Below are positions 10,314 through 20,463 of a DNA stretch of 64,000 nt, one piece after another. Within the stretch, counting starts at the first letter, position 1; each line of letters starts with the position of its first letter. This DNA comes from Trichopria drosophilae (lineage: Eukaryota; Arthropoda; Insecta; Hymenoptera; Diapriidae): the NCBI GenBank assembly GCA_030407085.1, contig CM059584.1, positions 88,300,501-88,364,500 of the forward strand, in the 5' to 3' direction. The position numbers were made by a program, and so were the translations under genes. The notes under the pieces were generated by a model. It was given only the letters and a program-made list of their open reading frames with translations, was not told where the DNA came from and searched no databases.

Positions 10314-11825
10314 GTTTAGAATATGTTCCAAAAGATAATAAAAAGTAAAATAACAAATTCAGGCGTATATACTAATTACACCTATAGACGGCAAATGTTT
10401 GCGACACCGCCCCGTACCTACTCACATGGCCAGTGAGCGTCGAGGCAGCGCGGAGCAGCCGACAGAGTTTGGGCACTTAGTCCTCACAAGAACCTTTATT
10501 CCTATTTTAAGTTCTCATTAATGCCAGTATACGTATTGGAAGTCCTGGCTTGATCCATTCCACCCATCGGAGATCCTTAGAAACTGCCTTATAAGAGCCG
10601 CTTTATGATTTTGTTTACGCCTTCAAAACATTATTGCTCTTTTTGCATTTACTTCTTATTGACCGCCTTCTTTCCTCGTAAAGTTCGCCATACAAACATA
10701 TATATAATTTTGTGACCCTTTATTTTACATATAAACATTGTTATATAATACTTCTTAACATATACGTTATAGTATGAATTATTTATCATATGTGGAAATT
10801 ACCATACTTAATAATTATCTTTCTTTATGATATTATACCAAACTGGATTTTGATGAAGCCAAAATTTCGCGGAAATCATCGAAGAGAAATTAATATGATT
10901 ATAAAATTATTGGATTTATAACTCTTTGTACGGTCCACATAGCAAAGAAGGCCGAATATGTCATAGTGTACGTATGTTACGGGATGTGAGAATACTTCCA
11001 CCCTCTTCTCCTGTGCAATAGACTAAACTAAAATCAATAACCTCGCAAATCTCGAAACTAGTCGAAATTTTAGAGATTTCCTCAACTTTCTAAAATATAG
11101 GTTAGAAAATATCCATGTTATTACCAAATGTTATATGTATCAACTCTTCTTGACGGAGCAATAAAATGTACACGTATTTTACAAGAATTACTTATTTCGA
11201 AATAAAAACTGTAAATAATGTGATACACTATTTGGAAACGTTGAATTAATATCTGACAATAAAGCTTTTGAATCTTGTGTACTTTCATGGATCCATGTGT
11301 CGTTGAGCAATTGAATGCCTTCTTTGTTATGCGATCATTGGTATTGAGTGGTATTTTGAGGCCTTGTAGGTAGATATATACCATCGGTGATATCTTTACC
11401 ATACTTTGCACTTTGATCTAAAAGTAGATATATTAAGATATTAAAATGTTCATAGTGGATAATTAAATTATTTTTAATTGAAGTATTGGCAAAAGGTACA
11501 ATATGTTTTCGGATACATGCACTACATTATACCAAATAAAATATATACTTCCAACTAACATTTCAATTACTACTAAATAAATTATATATATTCATTCGAT
11601 TTATGTGTTTTGGATATTCACATGCGACGTGAATAGCGGCGTACCTGTAAATATTTAGTTAGGAAATGAGCTACTTTTCTTAGGGTTAACGGTCTGTTTA
11701 ATCAAAAGCTCGATGCCTATTAGATAAATATAAACTTGTAACCATCTTAAAACGATCATGAACAGGGTGTCAGAGAAAGCTACAAAACACTGTGAATGAT
11801 ACAGTCAACCTCTTTTCTATTATCA
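10314..11825. other. AT-rich intergenic or intronic sequence
   Basis: No gene is supported. A GC-richer patch at about 10,390-10,480 could be a decayed mobile element but shows no recognisable motif. The rest is AT-rich, without long repeats that I could detect. Confidence 0.5.
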
Positions 11826-11830
11826 GACGT

Positions 11831-12470
11831 TGTTCGTGATATAATCACAACAAAGAGTTGCTCGGAGTCGGTTAGGAGGGGGCGCTCCCGTTACAGGTTG
11901 AACACCCATGCATATCAGAAGGGAGTACACAGGACTCTGAGTCGCTGTTTCTAATTGTGTGGTTGGTTGAATTTCCCGAGGTCTTGGCGCAATGGGAGAT
12001 TTCCTTGAACATATAAATAATTCTAATCAGTTTATCGAGAAGATCCTAAGCGATCAGTTCTCGAGCGTGTGGCAGTGCTTGAGTAGTAATTTATATAAAA
12101 TGATTTCGGGAACAATTAGTCGGTTAATTATTGTTAATTAATATATCCATTTATTTCATATGCCGTTATATATTTACATATATTTGCATGCAATGTCTGG
12201 GGCAGGGCCCGCTTCTCGTAGCCCCACTGACGAGTCCGTGAGTGGGCCCGGGACGAAAGATCAGCAAACTTGTAATAACTAATGCATGTTTATATGTGCG
12301 TGCCATTTCTTACCCGAGTTACCGGATCAGCCAACTTTTGTCTTAGAAATAGGCCACCGACGGCTTTCTCAGCGATCATACACTCTTCTCCCAGGGCCAG
12401 GGGTGCTCTCGATTTATTAACTGCACTTGCGCCACATACAGTCCACTTAAAGACCCCTATTTCCCAAACA
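11831..12470 (+). mobile_element. solo LTR, copy 1 of a hammerhead-bearing LTR family
   Basis: The 640-bp block begins TGTTCGTGATATAATCAC and ends TTTCCCAAACA, so it has TG...CA ends. It is flanked by a perfect 5-bp direct repeat GACGT (11,826-11,830 and 12,471-12,475), typical of LTR retrotransposon integration. It aligns along its whole length with 58,946-59,659. It has a short palindrome at its start, a TATA-like CATATAAATA near 12,010, and a degenerate hammerhead motif at 12,192-12,262. No internal coding region is attached, so it is a solo LTR left by recombination between the two LTRs. Relative to copy 2 it lacks about 75 bp in the middle. Confidence 0.9.
12192..12262 (+). ncRNA. degenerate hammerhead ribozyme in solo LTR copy 1
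   Basis: GTC (cleavage triplet, 12,195-12,197) is followed by stem I TGGGGC/GCCCCA, core CTGACGA (12,227-12,233), stem II GTCC/GGAC, and GAAA (12,255-12,258). Stem III is damaged: the bases after GAAA read GATC against CAAT upstream, leaving mismatches beside the cleavage site. Loop 1 GGGCCCGCT and loop 2 AGTGGGCCC can still pair over 9 positions with one G-U. The core is present but this copy is probably weak or inactive. Confidence 0.75.
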
Positions 12471-12475
12471 GACGT

Positions 12476-13300
12476 TACAACACGATCATCAAGAAATGGC
12501 CATTCCCGTATACACTTCCATAAGGTGGTCCATTAAAGTAGTAGGTATAACTACGACGCTTAACACCACCGAACGATCATCGGTAGCGCTAATCACATTT
12601 CAAACCGTTTAGGAGACATAGCACACGAAAAACAAAGTAAATGACAGAAAACATTGTATTGCTTAGATTTATAATAAATTCTGCTAAAATAAGAGATGCA
12701 TATGAAATTCGTTTTCGCAGCAGAAAGACAGCATAAAAGAAAAATTTCCGAGAACAGTGAAATATGTTCATGTGATATGTGGCATTAGTACCGGACATAT
12801 AAGAACTTTGTACGTCAATTCTTTGGACTGGCGGCCGGCCCCATACGAAAAATGAACTATTTGAAATATTCTCCTCCACTGAAGTATAATTTGTTCGGTA
12901 ATGTACAAATAAAGAATGACCATTCTAGAGTTCACGATTCTTCAATATTTTCTTTTATGGCCTTTTTGCTGCGAAGACAAATTGTGTATAAATCTATTGA
13001 TTTGGAAATACACATATGGTAAAAATGTATGCACTACAATTTTTTTCAGGATATTTATCATGTTTATATTTGTTGTTTCGAAAACGACCAAGACTATCTG
13101 CTTTTTCTCAAGTAGAGTTCGTATGTATGTATGTAAGTATTTTTATTGCTTCCAATGTCGTGAAGACAAGCGACTTCCGTTTTAGCCTCCTTTTACATTA
13201 CAAAGCTTTACATTTTTTTACATTTCCACCTTAGTTTCTCCGACTTATACATTTTCTATTAATTGCTCTTATTTACACTTTACGTCTAACTCATTCTTCG
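12476..13300. other. AT-rich sequence, no gene recognised
   Basis: The reading frames on both strands are short and without recognisable domains. The T-rich stretch from about 12,920 gives hydrophobic-looking translations that are a base-composition effect. Confidence 0.5.
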
Positions 13301-13627
13301 CTTGTCTCTCTCTTCCTCTCACTCACTAGCTTACTCACTCACTCACTCACTCACTCACCGCTCTCTCTCTCTCTCTCTCGTTCTATTTGTCTCTCTTCTC
13401 TTATCTCTTCTATCACCTTCATCTAATCACACCCATCCTCATTCATCACCTTACAGTTTCTTGACTTTCTCAGTAAGTCTTTAACCAGTACTTTCCCGCA
13501 CTCTCCTCGTTTCCACATCTCCATCTTGCTATTCTTACTATCTTTTCCCTTTTTTCCTTTTATATTTTCTTATGTATTCTGGTGTTCCTAGGACCTTTAG
13601 ATCATTTCTGCATGATCTTGATCTCAC

Positions 13628-13671
<44 letters not shown>

Positions 13672-13787
13672 TCCCATTTATTCTCTCCATATTCACTTCA
13701 ACCTACCTCACTCATCCCTTTCTCTACAAGTAATCTCTTCTCTCCACACTTTCTCTTGTCCAATTTTTAATTTCACTTCCCCCATAT
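13300..13787. repeat. pyrimidine-rich block with (CACT)n and (CT)n microsatellites
   Basis: CACT repeats at about 13,320-13,357, CT repeats at about 13,360-13,380 and a long CT run at about 13,629-13,665 lie in generally C/T-rich sequence. Composition resembles the purine-rich non-LTR family found nearby on the minus strand, but I could not align a domain here. Confidence 0.8.
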
Positions 13788-13788
13788 T

Positions 13789-14343
13789 ATGCATTATTGG
13801 AGCGTAGAAAATCCCCATTGGTTACGACAAGTTAATCATCAACGTCCTTGGTCGGTGAACGTTTGGTGTGGAATTATAGGAAATAAACTCATTGGTCCTT
13901 ATTTCATTGAAGGTAATTTGAATGGAACAAAATATCGAGATTTCCTAGAACAAGAAGTACCATTACTACTTGAGGATGTTGCTATGGACGTCCGACGGAC
14001 AATGTGGTTTCAGCATGATGGTTGCCCAGCACATTTTTCAAGAGTAGCAAGGGAAATACTAGACCGTGATTACAATGGTAGGTGGATTGGTAGAGGTGGC
14101 CCCATTAATTGGCCTGCGAGGTCACCTGATCTAACATCTCTGGATTTCTTCCTATGGGGTTACCTAAAAGGTAAGGTTTATGAACAAGTACCAACGACTC
14201 GTGAAAACATGGTGGAACGCATAAGAACTGCTTGCGCAGAAATTTCTGCAGATATGATTCTAACATGTATAAAGTCATTTGAAGAAAGAATAAATAAATG
14301 CATTGAAGTGGAAGGTCAACATTTCGAACACTTACTCAAGTAA
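13789..14343 (+). pseudogene. Tc1/mariner-type transposase, C-terminal catalytic part
   Basis: The frame reads WSVNVWCGIIGN, then WFQHDGCPAHFSR, INWPARSPDLTSLDFFLWGY and KGKVYEQVPTTRENM. The aspartate of QHDG is the second catalytic residue. The third is in the SPDLTSLDFF block, with an inserted loop (DYNGRWIGRGGP) typical of an arthropod mariner-like group. Only 184 residues remain; the N-terminal helix-turn-helix region and the first catalytic aspartate are absent, so it cannot act. Related helix-turn-helix N-termini occur at 41,890-42,110 (plus) and 29,560-29,713 (minus). The remaining downstream end of the element is the inverted-repeat-like GGCCACCCTGTA at 15,295-15,306. Confidence 0.85.
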
Positions 14344-14358
14344 GTGAACAGTGAGACA

Positions 14359-14915
14359 CTTGAGTGTTGTTTATTTAAGGTGTCTTCCCTCCCTTTCGGG
14401 TTTAAGGCACCCCCCCCCCCCCCCCGAGGGAATGGGGCCAAATTTTAGTGATGCGCCAGCACCGCTGGTTGTGCACACTTGAAAAAGATATACAAGTCAG
14501 CTACCACATTATTAGCAACAAGCTGCCTGCCTTGATGCTTCTGTTGGTTCAGAGAACCTTTCTAACGTTGCCACGGCCCGCTAGAGGCCAACCCTTTCTG
14601 CGGTTACTGCCTGAACGGAAACGGCACGCCGTAGCGCTCCCCCGTGTGGAACCCGCCGGCAGGGGCTTGACACCGCACCCTAGCTCCCCAGTACGGTGGG
14701 TCTCTCGAGTCGTTTCACGATCAGGCATTCGTCGGCACAGACCAGCCGAACGATCGGGTCCGTGAGGTCGTCAATTCTCAAAACTTGCTAAGAGAAGCGG
14801 ATCTTTCAAAAGCATTGCTCCTCTTCGAGCTCGGGCACTTCGACCCCTCACTCTTCCACAAAAATTGTGGACGGAGATAACCCGCTCCGCTCTTTTCCAC
14901 AAGTCCCCTGCGGGG
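14359..14915. mobile_element. 557-bp block between 16-bp direct repeats inside the mariner 3' region
   Basis: AGTGAACAGTGAGACA occurs at 14,343-14,358, overlapping the end of the transposase frame, and at 14,916-14,931. The block between is GC-richer and contains a poly-C run of about 17 at 14,409. A 16-bp duplication fits target-primed retroposon insertion, though no A-rich tail is visible. A local duplication is also possible. Confidence 0.5.
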
Positions 14916-15308
14916 AGTGAACAGTGAGACAGTGAGAGGCAAGGGGACTCACGTAAAACAAGCACCCCAAAGGGAACAGAAAAATACTACGTCCACGTCG
15001 TTGTTCCTGGGTAACGCTAAATGTATTTTTTCCCGGCTTTGTTAGAATGGCCGTATTCCATATCCGCTACGCGGGCGAAAATTGTCAATATTGGAGAATC
15101 CAAATCTGCAATAAAAACTGGGGGTTCCTATTTAAGTTTTATTGTTTTTGCCCCCACTCCACCCCCAGGGGATGGGGGAGGGGGTAAATTTCATTATTAC
15201 TGGATGCCCCCCTTCGTGTCGAACAACTTTCATCCGACAACTTTTTTGATTCTGCGCATAGTTCTCGAGGTATTTCAATGTCTTCAGATAAATCGGCCAC
15301 CCTGTATA

Positions 15309-16459
15309 TCCTGGAGATCTTCTCTCCAACCCTAAAATCGATTTCAAATACTTCTCCTATATTGCTTCAATTTCTCTTCTCTCCTTATATCTCCATATCT
15401 CTACCCCGTAACCCAAACAGCACAATCCGTCCCGGGATATCCTGATGAGCTCCTGAGGACTTCCAAATGTCCGCTTTTGGTCCTCGGGAGCTCCTCAGGG
15501 GCTCATGCGGACGTCCTGGGATGGTCTTGGGCAGTTTGGGAAGATAATATTCCTTGCACAATCTTATCAAATAGTTTTAACCTCCATCTCACATCTCCCT
15601 TGAATTTTCGCTCTCCATAACTCCATACCCACGCCATTGCTATTCTGGCTTTTCTTATTCGCTCTCTGATGTGTTCTTGTTGTCCTCCACTTTTCTTTAT
15701 AATAGATCCGAAATACTTATAATTGTTCACTTCTTCCAATCTTTCCTCGCCCCACCACCAAAACCTTTCTTTTTTCTCCCCCCCCCCCTGTGTTCTTAAA
15801 CACCATTATCATATATACCCGCTAAATATACATTAAAAAGTGTCAAATTAAACGGACATCCCTGTCTCACCCCTTTTTCTACCCAGAATTATTTCATTAT
15901 ATATTTACTACACATTTCATCTCCTTACATATTTCTCTCACCCTGTAAAGTCTTCACTTACTCCTCTCTTTCTCATAATTTCTCACAATTCTTTTCTCTC
16001 TATCAAATGCACACTTTTTCTTCCTTTTGCAAAAGTTTTCCCACTATATGTTTCAATATCTTTATGTTTTCCACGGTTCCTCTTCCTTTTCGAAAACCTG
16101 CCTGTGACCTACACCATCCATCTTATTCATCCAGGTCTTTCGCTAATCTTTTATTAAGTATGTTTGCATATATATTATATCCTGTACTTGTTAACGTCAC
16201 TCCTCTGTAATTCCGTATATCCTTCTTATCTCCCTTTTTCCAGATCGGCACCACTACCCTCACTCGCAATTTCTCTGAAAACCCTTCTCCTACCCACACT
16301 CTTTGTATTCTGTTTCCCAACTTCTTTTCTACCCTTTCTCCCCCTTCTTTCTTCGCTTCATTTCTAATCCCATCTAAGCCCGTTGCTTTTGCCTCTTTTA
16401 GTCTTTTTATCTCCGTTTTTACATCTTCCTGACATACCCCCTCTCTCCCTTTCCTATAA
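15309..16459 (-). pseudogene. purine-rich non-LTR retrotransposon, reverse transcriptase and C-terminal part (element P1)
   Basis: From high to low coordinates: VKTEIKRLKEAKATGLDGI, then VVVPIWKKGDKKDIRNYRG (16,123-16,450), the first reverse transcriptase blocks; a degraded region with GVRQGCPFNLTLFNVYLAGI (about 15,830-15,900); NNYKYFGSIIKKSG and RWRLKLFDKIVQG (15,503-15,739); and EKYLKSILGLERRSPGYT (about 15,310-15,365). The coding strand is strongly purine-rich. The active-site region is degraded and several frames are needed. The same element continues on the other side of the 16.5-20.45 kb insertion, and a mariner element interrupts its low-coordinate end. Clade not assigned. Confidence 0.8.
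15418..15556. repeat. short GC-rich inverted-repeat insert within element P1
   Basis: The block contains GAGCTCCTGAGGAC near 15,448 and GTCCTCGGGAGCTCCTC near 15,480, an imperfect inverted repeat. It interrupts the element P1 frame: purine-rich coding sequence resumes on either side. It looks like a small miniature element; exact ends are uncertain. Confidence 0.5.
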
Positions 16460-16511
16460 ACTTCCTTGCTCCCTTTTTCTATTTCCTTATTTTCCCTACC
16501 CGTCACAAGCT

Positions 16512-16847
16512 ATGGAACAGAACCAGCCACCTCGTCCGCGCACTATCATTGCTCGTTTCTCTAGTCCTCTAATTCGGACTATGTTTATCATTGGAATGCG
16601 GCAACGGAAACTTATAAAGGTGTCTGATATAGACAACTCTATGACTGTACCTGAGTTACGTTTTTATATTAACGAGCATCTGCCTGCTGAAACTTTGGAT
16701 CTCTTGAAACGGGCCCGATTACTCATTAAAGGAGATAAAAACAAATCGGTATACATATACCGTGGACTAGTCTGCTACCGGCCACTCAAGGGTGCTCCAG
16801 CCGTCGAGATTGCGACCGTCGAAGATCTTGAAGTCATAAACAAATGA
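16512..16847 (+). CDS. ORF1 C-terminal part of element Q (FP-like nucleic-acid-binding domain)
   Basis: About 111 codons from an ATG at 16,512. The segment ALLKRAR-like (LLKRARLLIKGDKNKSVYIY) followed by VEIATVEDLEVINK corresponds to the C-terminal end of the longer ORF1 at 57,309-58,382 (LLKKAKELAKNAGYKRVW, then ILIATEQDLTKII). In this group the domain binds nucleic acid and supports retrotransposition in the RNP. The PHD finger and central part are missing because the copy is 5' truncated, so the ATG is probably not the original start. It ends with TGA at 16,845-16,847, followed by C, and ORF2 continues in the same frame. Confidence 0.7.
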   Translation: MEQNQPPRPRTIIARFSSPLIRTMFIIGMRQRKLIKVSDIDNSMTVPELRFYINEHLPAETLDLLKRARLLIKGDKNKSVYIYRGLVCYRPLKGAPAVEIATVEDLEVINK

Positions 16848-19820
16848 CGCCAACTCTCGTCACCCGGTAACAATCCTCAGCAGCCTGACTCCGGTCCTTT
16901 ATCTTCTGCGATATCAAGGCACGAAATTCATGCAGTGAGTGACACGAGCTTCAATAGTATTAATAGTTTTTACAATTTAAAAATCTGTCATATCAATGTA
17001 CAATCTTTAATGGCGAGGAACAAAATGAATGAATTGCGTGACTATTTCCGATCTAAATTTTTTCATGTAGTACTAATGTCTGAAACCTGGCTCAGTGACA
17101 ATTGTTGTAGTGATTTTCTTACATTGGAGAATTATTCTTTGATACGTAATGCTCGTAGTTACGGGCTGGGCGGTGGCGTTGCAGCATATATACATAATTG
17201 TCTGAAATTTAAGATCTTAAAAACTTCTGACAGCCAGACGCCTCTATTCGCCGAATTCATATTTTTCGAAATCAGGATGCCTCGTCAGCCTACTATCTTG
17301 GTTTCTGTCATTTATCGCCCACCAAGAAAGTCATTACAACGGTTTAACGATAGCTTCGAGAAAATAAGTGCATCTTACGAACGAATCATCATTATGGGAG
17401 ACTTTAATATCAACTTAAATCGCGACTACTCTGATTCTACCCACTTAAAACAATTTGCCTCTGAGAATTGTCTGTGCATTGTTCCATTCGCGAATACATT
17501 CCATAGCTCAACAGTCGATTCGTGGATTGACCACTGTTTGGTTGATGACTTTGGCAATATCGTGGATAACTATCAGGACAACTTACCTTTCATTTATGGC
17601 CATGACCTGATTGCTGTGGAGTATAAGCTACAATTAAAAAACGTGGTAAAGCCAATTTTCTGTAGGGACTATCGTAACTTTGATTGTTTGCAAATGCTCC
17701 GTGATCTTGAGGCTTACGATTGGAATGATTTTGGTAAAGCGACAACTAGTATAACTGATATTAACATATTGAGTAACACGATTTCTTCGAGGATATGTAG
17801 TGTTTTTGATGTACACGCCCCTCGCATCTCTTTTATACCTAAACACAAACCTGCGCCATGGCTTACTCAAGAGCTTCGTGAGTTAAAGCACGAGCGAGAC
17901 TCAACGCTTAGAGCTTATCATAGAACGCGTGACCCTCATACTAAGTCTCGTTTACTCCAATTAAACAAAGCAAATAAATTTGCCTGGAGAAAAGCTCGTG
18001 AAACTTATTACCAAAATCGCTTATCTGGGCTCAAAAACCCGAAACTTATATGGAAGGAGCTACGTAAACTCGAATTAGTTACAAAGGGGAATCATGAGTC
18101 GTCCCTCTGTTGTACAGCCCATGAAATTAATCTGCACTACGTTTCCCTAACTTCTCAGCACAACACAATAGGGTCCAACTATTTGAATCCTATCGGCATC
18201 AGCAAATTTAATGATGAGGATTTCTATTTCTCTAATGTCAGCATTACTGATCTTGCTGATTGCATGGAGAAGGCCAAATCTGAGGCAAGAGGTACGGACG
18301 ATATCCCTCTTAGTTTTTTAGTCAAAGCTTTTCCTGCAATTGCCTCACTCATGGTTGATCTCATTAATTTATCATTCAGTACTGCCACGTTTCCGTCAGA
18401 TTGGAAGAAATCAATTCTCATTCCACTAAGCAAGGTGCGGAACCCTGCTGGACCCTCCGATTATCGATTGATTGCCATTCTTTGTGCATTCTCCAAACTC
18501 GTTGAACGACTAGCTTATAATCAAATTTCTGATTTTTTAAACAGGAGAAATTGGCTGGACTCGCATCAATCCGGTTTTCGGAGAGGTTACAGCACGCAAA
18601 CGGCCCTACTGATGGTGACCGATTATTGTCGCAAAGCCATCGATGAAAGAATGGTAGTCGTCATCATTTTATTTGATTTTAGTAAAGCATTTGATCTTGT
18701 TGACCACGAATTGCTTATCAAGAAAATGAGGTCGGCAAACATCTCCAGCTTGGCCTTAGCATGGTTTGCTTCATACCTTTCGGGTCGTTCCCAAGCTATC
18801 CTGGGCAGTGATGGAAAGCTATCTCCGTGGTTACCGACCAATGACGGAGTACCGCAGGGCTCTGTCCTAGGACCACTGCTTTTCTCGATGTTCATCAATG
18901 ATTTCCCTGGGGTACTTCAGCATTCGCGTCATATGATCTATGCAGACGATACTCAAATATTTTTAAAATGCCATTATTCTGAGATTAATACTTCGATTTT
19001 GCGAATTGCTGCTGACGCTGAGCGTTTTTGTGACTGGGCTACGGAGAACAAAATTGTGATCAACTTAGGAAAGACAAAGGCCATGATCATGGGGAGTCCG
19101 CATCACATCAACAGTATTGATCTAACTGCCTTGACGACTATATCTATTCGAGGCTGCTCTATCCCATGGGTAAAATCGACAAAAAATCTAGGGGTCATCA
19201 TTGATTCCACTCTTTCCTGGAACGAGCATATCACCTACATCTCAAGGAAAGTTTACAGCATTTCTCGGCAACTAAGAACTAATCAGAATGCGCTTCCTCT
19301 CCACCTACGTAAACATCTTGTCTCGTCGCTGATATTACCTTACTTCGATTATTGTTGCACCGTCTATAATGATCTTAATGCCACTCAAAAATTGCGAGTC
19401 GAGCGATTGCTTAACGTAGGTATTCGCTTCATCTTTAGCATTAAGAGATATGATCACATCACCCCGTACAGAATGAAGCTTCGTTGGCTCACAGCAGCCT
19501 CAAGGCGACTCTACTTTATTGGTATACTAGTCTTTAATCTGTTCAAAACTAAAACCCCATCTTACTTGCACAGCCAATATGTACGTCGGAGTACTGTACT
19601 CGATCGTCAACCAAGGGCGGGCACCAACGAACTTATAATACCTATGTACAGAACTGAGACTTATGGAAGTTCTTTTCATGTCACTTCCATCAGACTTTGG
19701 AATGCTCTCCCAGCAAAACTTAAAAAATGTACCAATGCAGATACATTTGACATTAAGTTAATGCGACTACTTTTGGAGCTAGACGCGACAGGTAGCTCTT
19801 TACTTATTATTATGGTTTAG
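16848..19820 (+). CDS. ORF2 of element Q: endonuclease and reverse transcriptase, intact
   Basis: Open from the codon after the ORF1 stop to TAG/TAA near 19,820; the 961 codons from GTG at 16,935 are uninterrupted. The endonuclease comes first: ICHINVQSL, SETWLSD, IIMGDFNINLN, SWIDHCLVDD and GHDLIAVEY match the catalytic blocks of APE-type nucleases. The reverse transcriptase follows: ILIPLSKVRNPAGPSDYR, QSGFRRGYSTQTALL, FDFSKAFDLVDH, DGVPQGSVLGPLLF, and the active site YADDTQIF at about residue 670, then LGVIIDSTLSW. The C-terminal part ends like CR1/Jockey relatives (HITPYRMKLRWL). There is no good ATG: the first one falls after the endonuclease asparagine of HIN. The protein nicks target DNA and primes cDNA synthesis. 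All key motifs are present, so it could be active in trans. Confidence 0.9.
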   Translation, partial: RQLSSPGNNPQQPDSGPLSSAISRHEIHAVSDTSFNSINSFYNLKICHINVQSLMARNKMNELRDYFRSKFFHVVLMSETWLSDNCCSDFLTLENYSLIRNARSYGLGGGVAAYIHNCLKFKILKTSDSQTPLFAEFIFFEIRMPRQPTILVSVIYRPPRKSLQRFNDSFEKISASYERIIIMGDFNINLNRDYSDSTHLKQFASENCLCIVPFANTFHSSTVDSWIDHCLVDDFGNIVDNYQDNLPFIYGHDLIAVEYKLQLKNVVKPIFCRDYRNFDCLQMLRDLEAYDWNDFGKATTSITDINILSNTISSRICSVFDVHAPRISFIPKHKPAPWLTQELRELKHERDSTLRAYHRTRDPHTKSRLLQLNKANKFAWRKARETYYQNRLSGLKNPKLIWKELRKLELVTKGNHESSLCCTAHEINLHYVSLTSQHNTIGSNYLNPIGISKFNDEDFYFSNVSITDLADCMEKAKSEARGTDDIPLSFLVKAFPAIASLMVDLINLSFSTATFPSDWKKSILIPLSKVRNPAGPSDYRLIAILCAFSKLVERLAYNQISDFLNRRNWLDSHQSGFRRGYSTQTALLMVTDYCRKAIDERMVVVIILFDFSKAFDLVDHELLIKKMRSANISSLALAWFASYLSGRSQAILGSDGKLSPWLPTNDGVPQGSVLGPLLFSMFINDFPGVLQHSRHMIYADDTQIFLKCHYSEINTSILRIAADAERFCDWATENKIVINLGKTKAMIMGSPHHINSIDLTALTTISIRGCSIPWVKSTKNLGVIIDSTLSWNEHITYISRKVYSISRQLRTNQNALPLHLRKHLVSSLILPYFDYCCTVYNDLNATQKLRVERLLNVGIRFIFSIKRYDHITPYRMKLRWLTAASRRLYFIGILVFNLFKTKTPSYLHSQYVRRSTVLDRQPRAGTNELIIPMYRTETYGSSFHVTSIRLWNALPAKLKKCTNADTFDIKLMRLLLELDATGSSLLIIMV

Positions 19821-19870
19821 CGATTTAGTAATTTAGTGTAGCGAACTTGGCTTGTTCCTTTAATGTCTCT

Positions 19871-20146
19871 ACACGGAAAGACCCGTGGAGCGATGATCGT
19901 ATGAGAGGTTCGGCACGCTGATCGTGTGGCAGACTCGATCGATAGTTGCGCCGCGCTCGGACGACTAGAGTATGAAGTCATCCGATTATATTATGTAGAC
20001 ACCGTATAATCGTGCAAGGCCACCGGAAAATCCTGTGGCTCCGGACGAATTTCATATGGTAGAGGGGATACGTTTAACGTGCAGCACTCACACGATCAGC
20101 GTGCCGAACCTCTCATACGATCATCGCTCCACGGGTCTTTCCGTGT
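19871..20146. repeat. perfect 58-bp inverted repeat in the 3' region of element Q
   Basis: 19,871-19,928 (starts ACACGGAAAGACCCGTGG) is the exact inverse of 20,089-20,146. The 160-bp centre is moderately GC-rich. TTTAATGTCT occurs just outside both arms (about 19,859 and 20,158), possibly a target duplication. Either a young miniature element or a structural part of the 3' untranslated region. Confidence 0.92.
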
Positions 20147-20422
20147 ACGCAGAACTTTTAATGTCTAATTCGGCACAATTGCGGGCGTATTTTATTTTAT
20201 TTCATTCTATTATATTTTATTTCATATTATTCTATATCAATGTAAATATTTAGCTATATAAGAAACCACGGCGAAACCGATTGAATCAGTAGATGTACTA
20301 CCTTTGTATACTTTCTTTCATAATCTTACAATTGTCTCTTCCGTATTTTGTAACTGTACTTACATATTTTGTTATGCTACTTATAGTTGGCCAGAGAAGG
20401 TTACACTTCAAGCCAAAGTTAA

Positions 20423-20454
<32 letters not shown>

Positions 20455-20463
20455 ACTTCCTTG

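Larger units (their letters stand above)
13789..15306 (+). mobile_element. 5'-truncated mariner-like element inserted in a purine-rich non-LTR element
   Basis: The transposase remnant is followed by noncoding sequence to GGCCACCCTGTA at 15,306, then TA, the target dinucleotide. The sequence right of that TA reads as the purine-rich non-LTR ORF on the minus strand (RRSPGYT, then upstream EKYLKSILGL), so the mariner element jumped into it. The left inverted repeat was not found. Confidence 0.7.
16469..20454 (+). mobile_element. CR1/Jockey-like non-LTR retrotransposon (element Q), 5' truncated, intact ORF2
   Basis: The element is bracketed by the 9-bp direct repeat ACTTCCTTG (16,460-16,468 and 20,455-20,463) and ends in a (TAAA)n tail at about 20,420-20,453. 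The host reading frame of element P1 on the minus strand is restored across the two flanks (KKYFKEV joins KEVYRKGREGV), so the ends are well supported. It holds a short ORF1 remnant, a full ORF2, and a 3' region with a perfect 58-bp inverted repeat. ORF2 is still open, so this is one of the youngest insertions in the window. Confidence 0.88.

Noticed and set aside
13302..13770. Serine-leucine-rich frames
   Set aside because: They come from CT-rich microsatellites and low complexity.
16007..16847. Plus-strand hydrophobic frames and the long upstream extension of the short ORF1
   Set aside because: They are the pyrimidine-rich complement of the element P1 coding strand; only the part from 16,512 matches ORF1 relatives.
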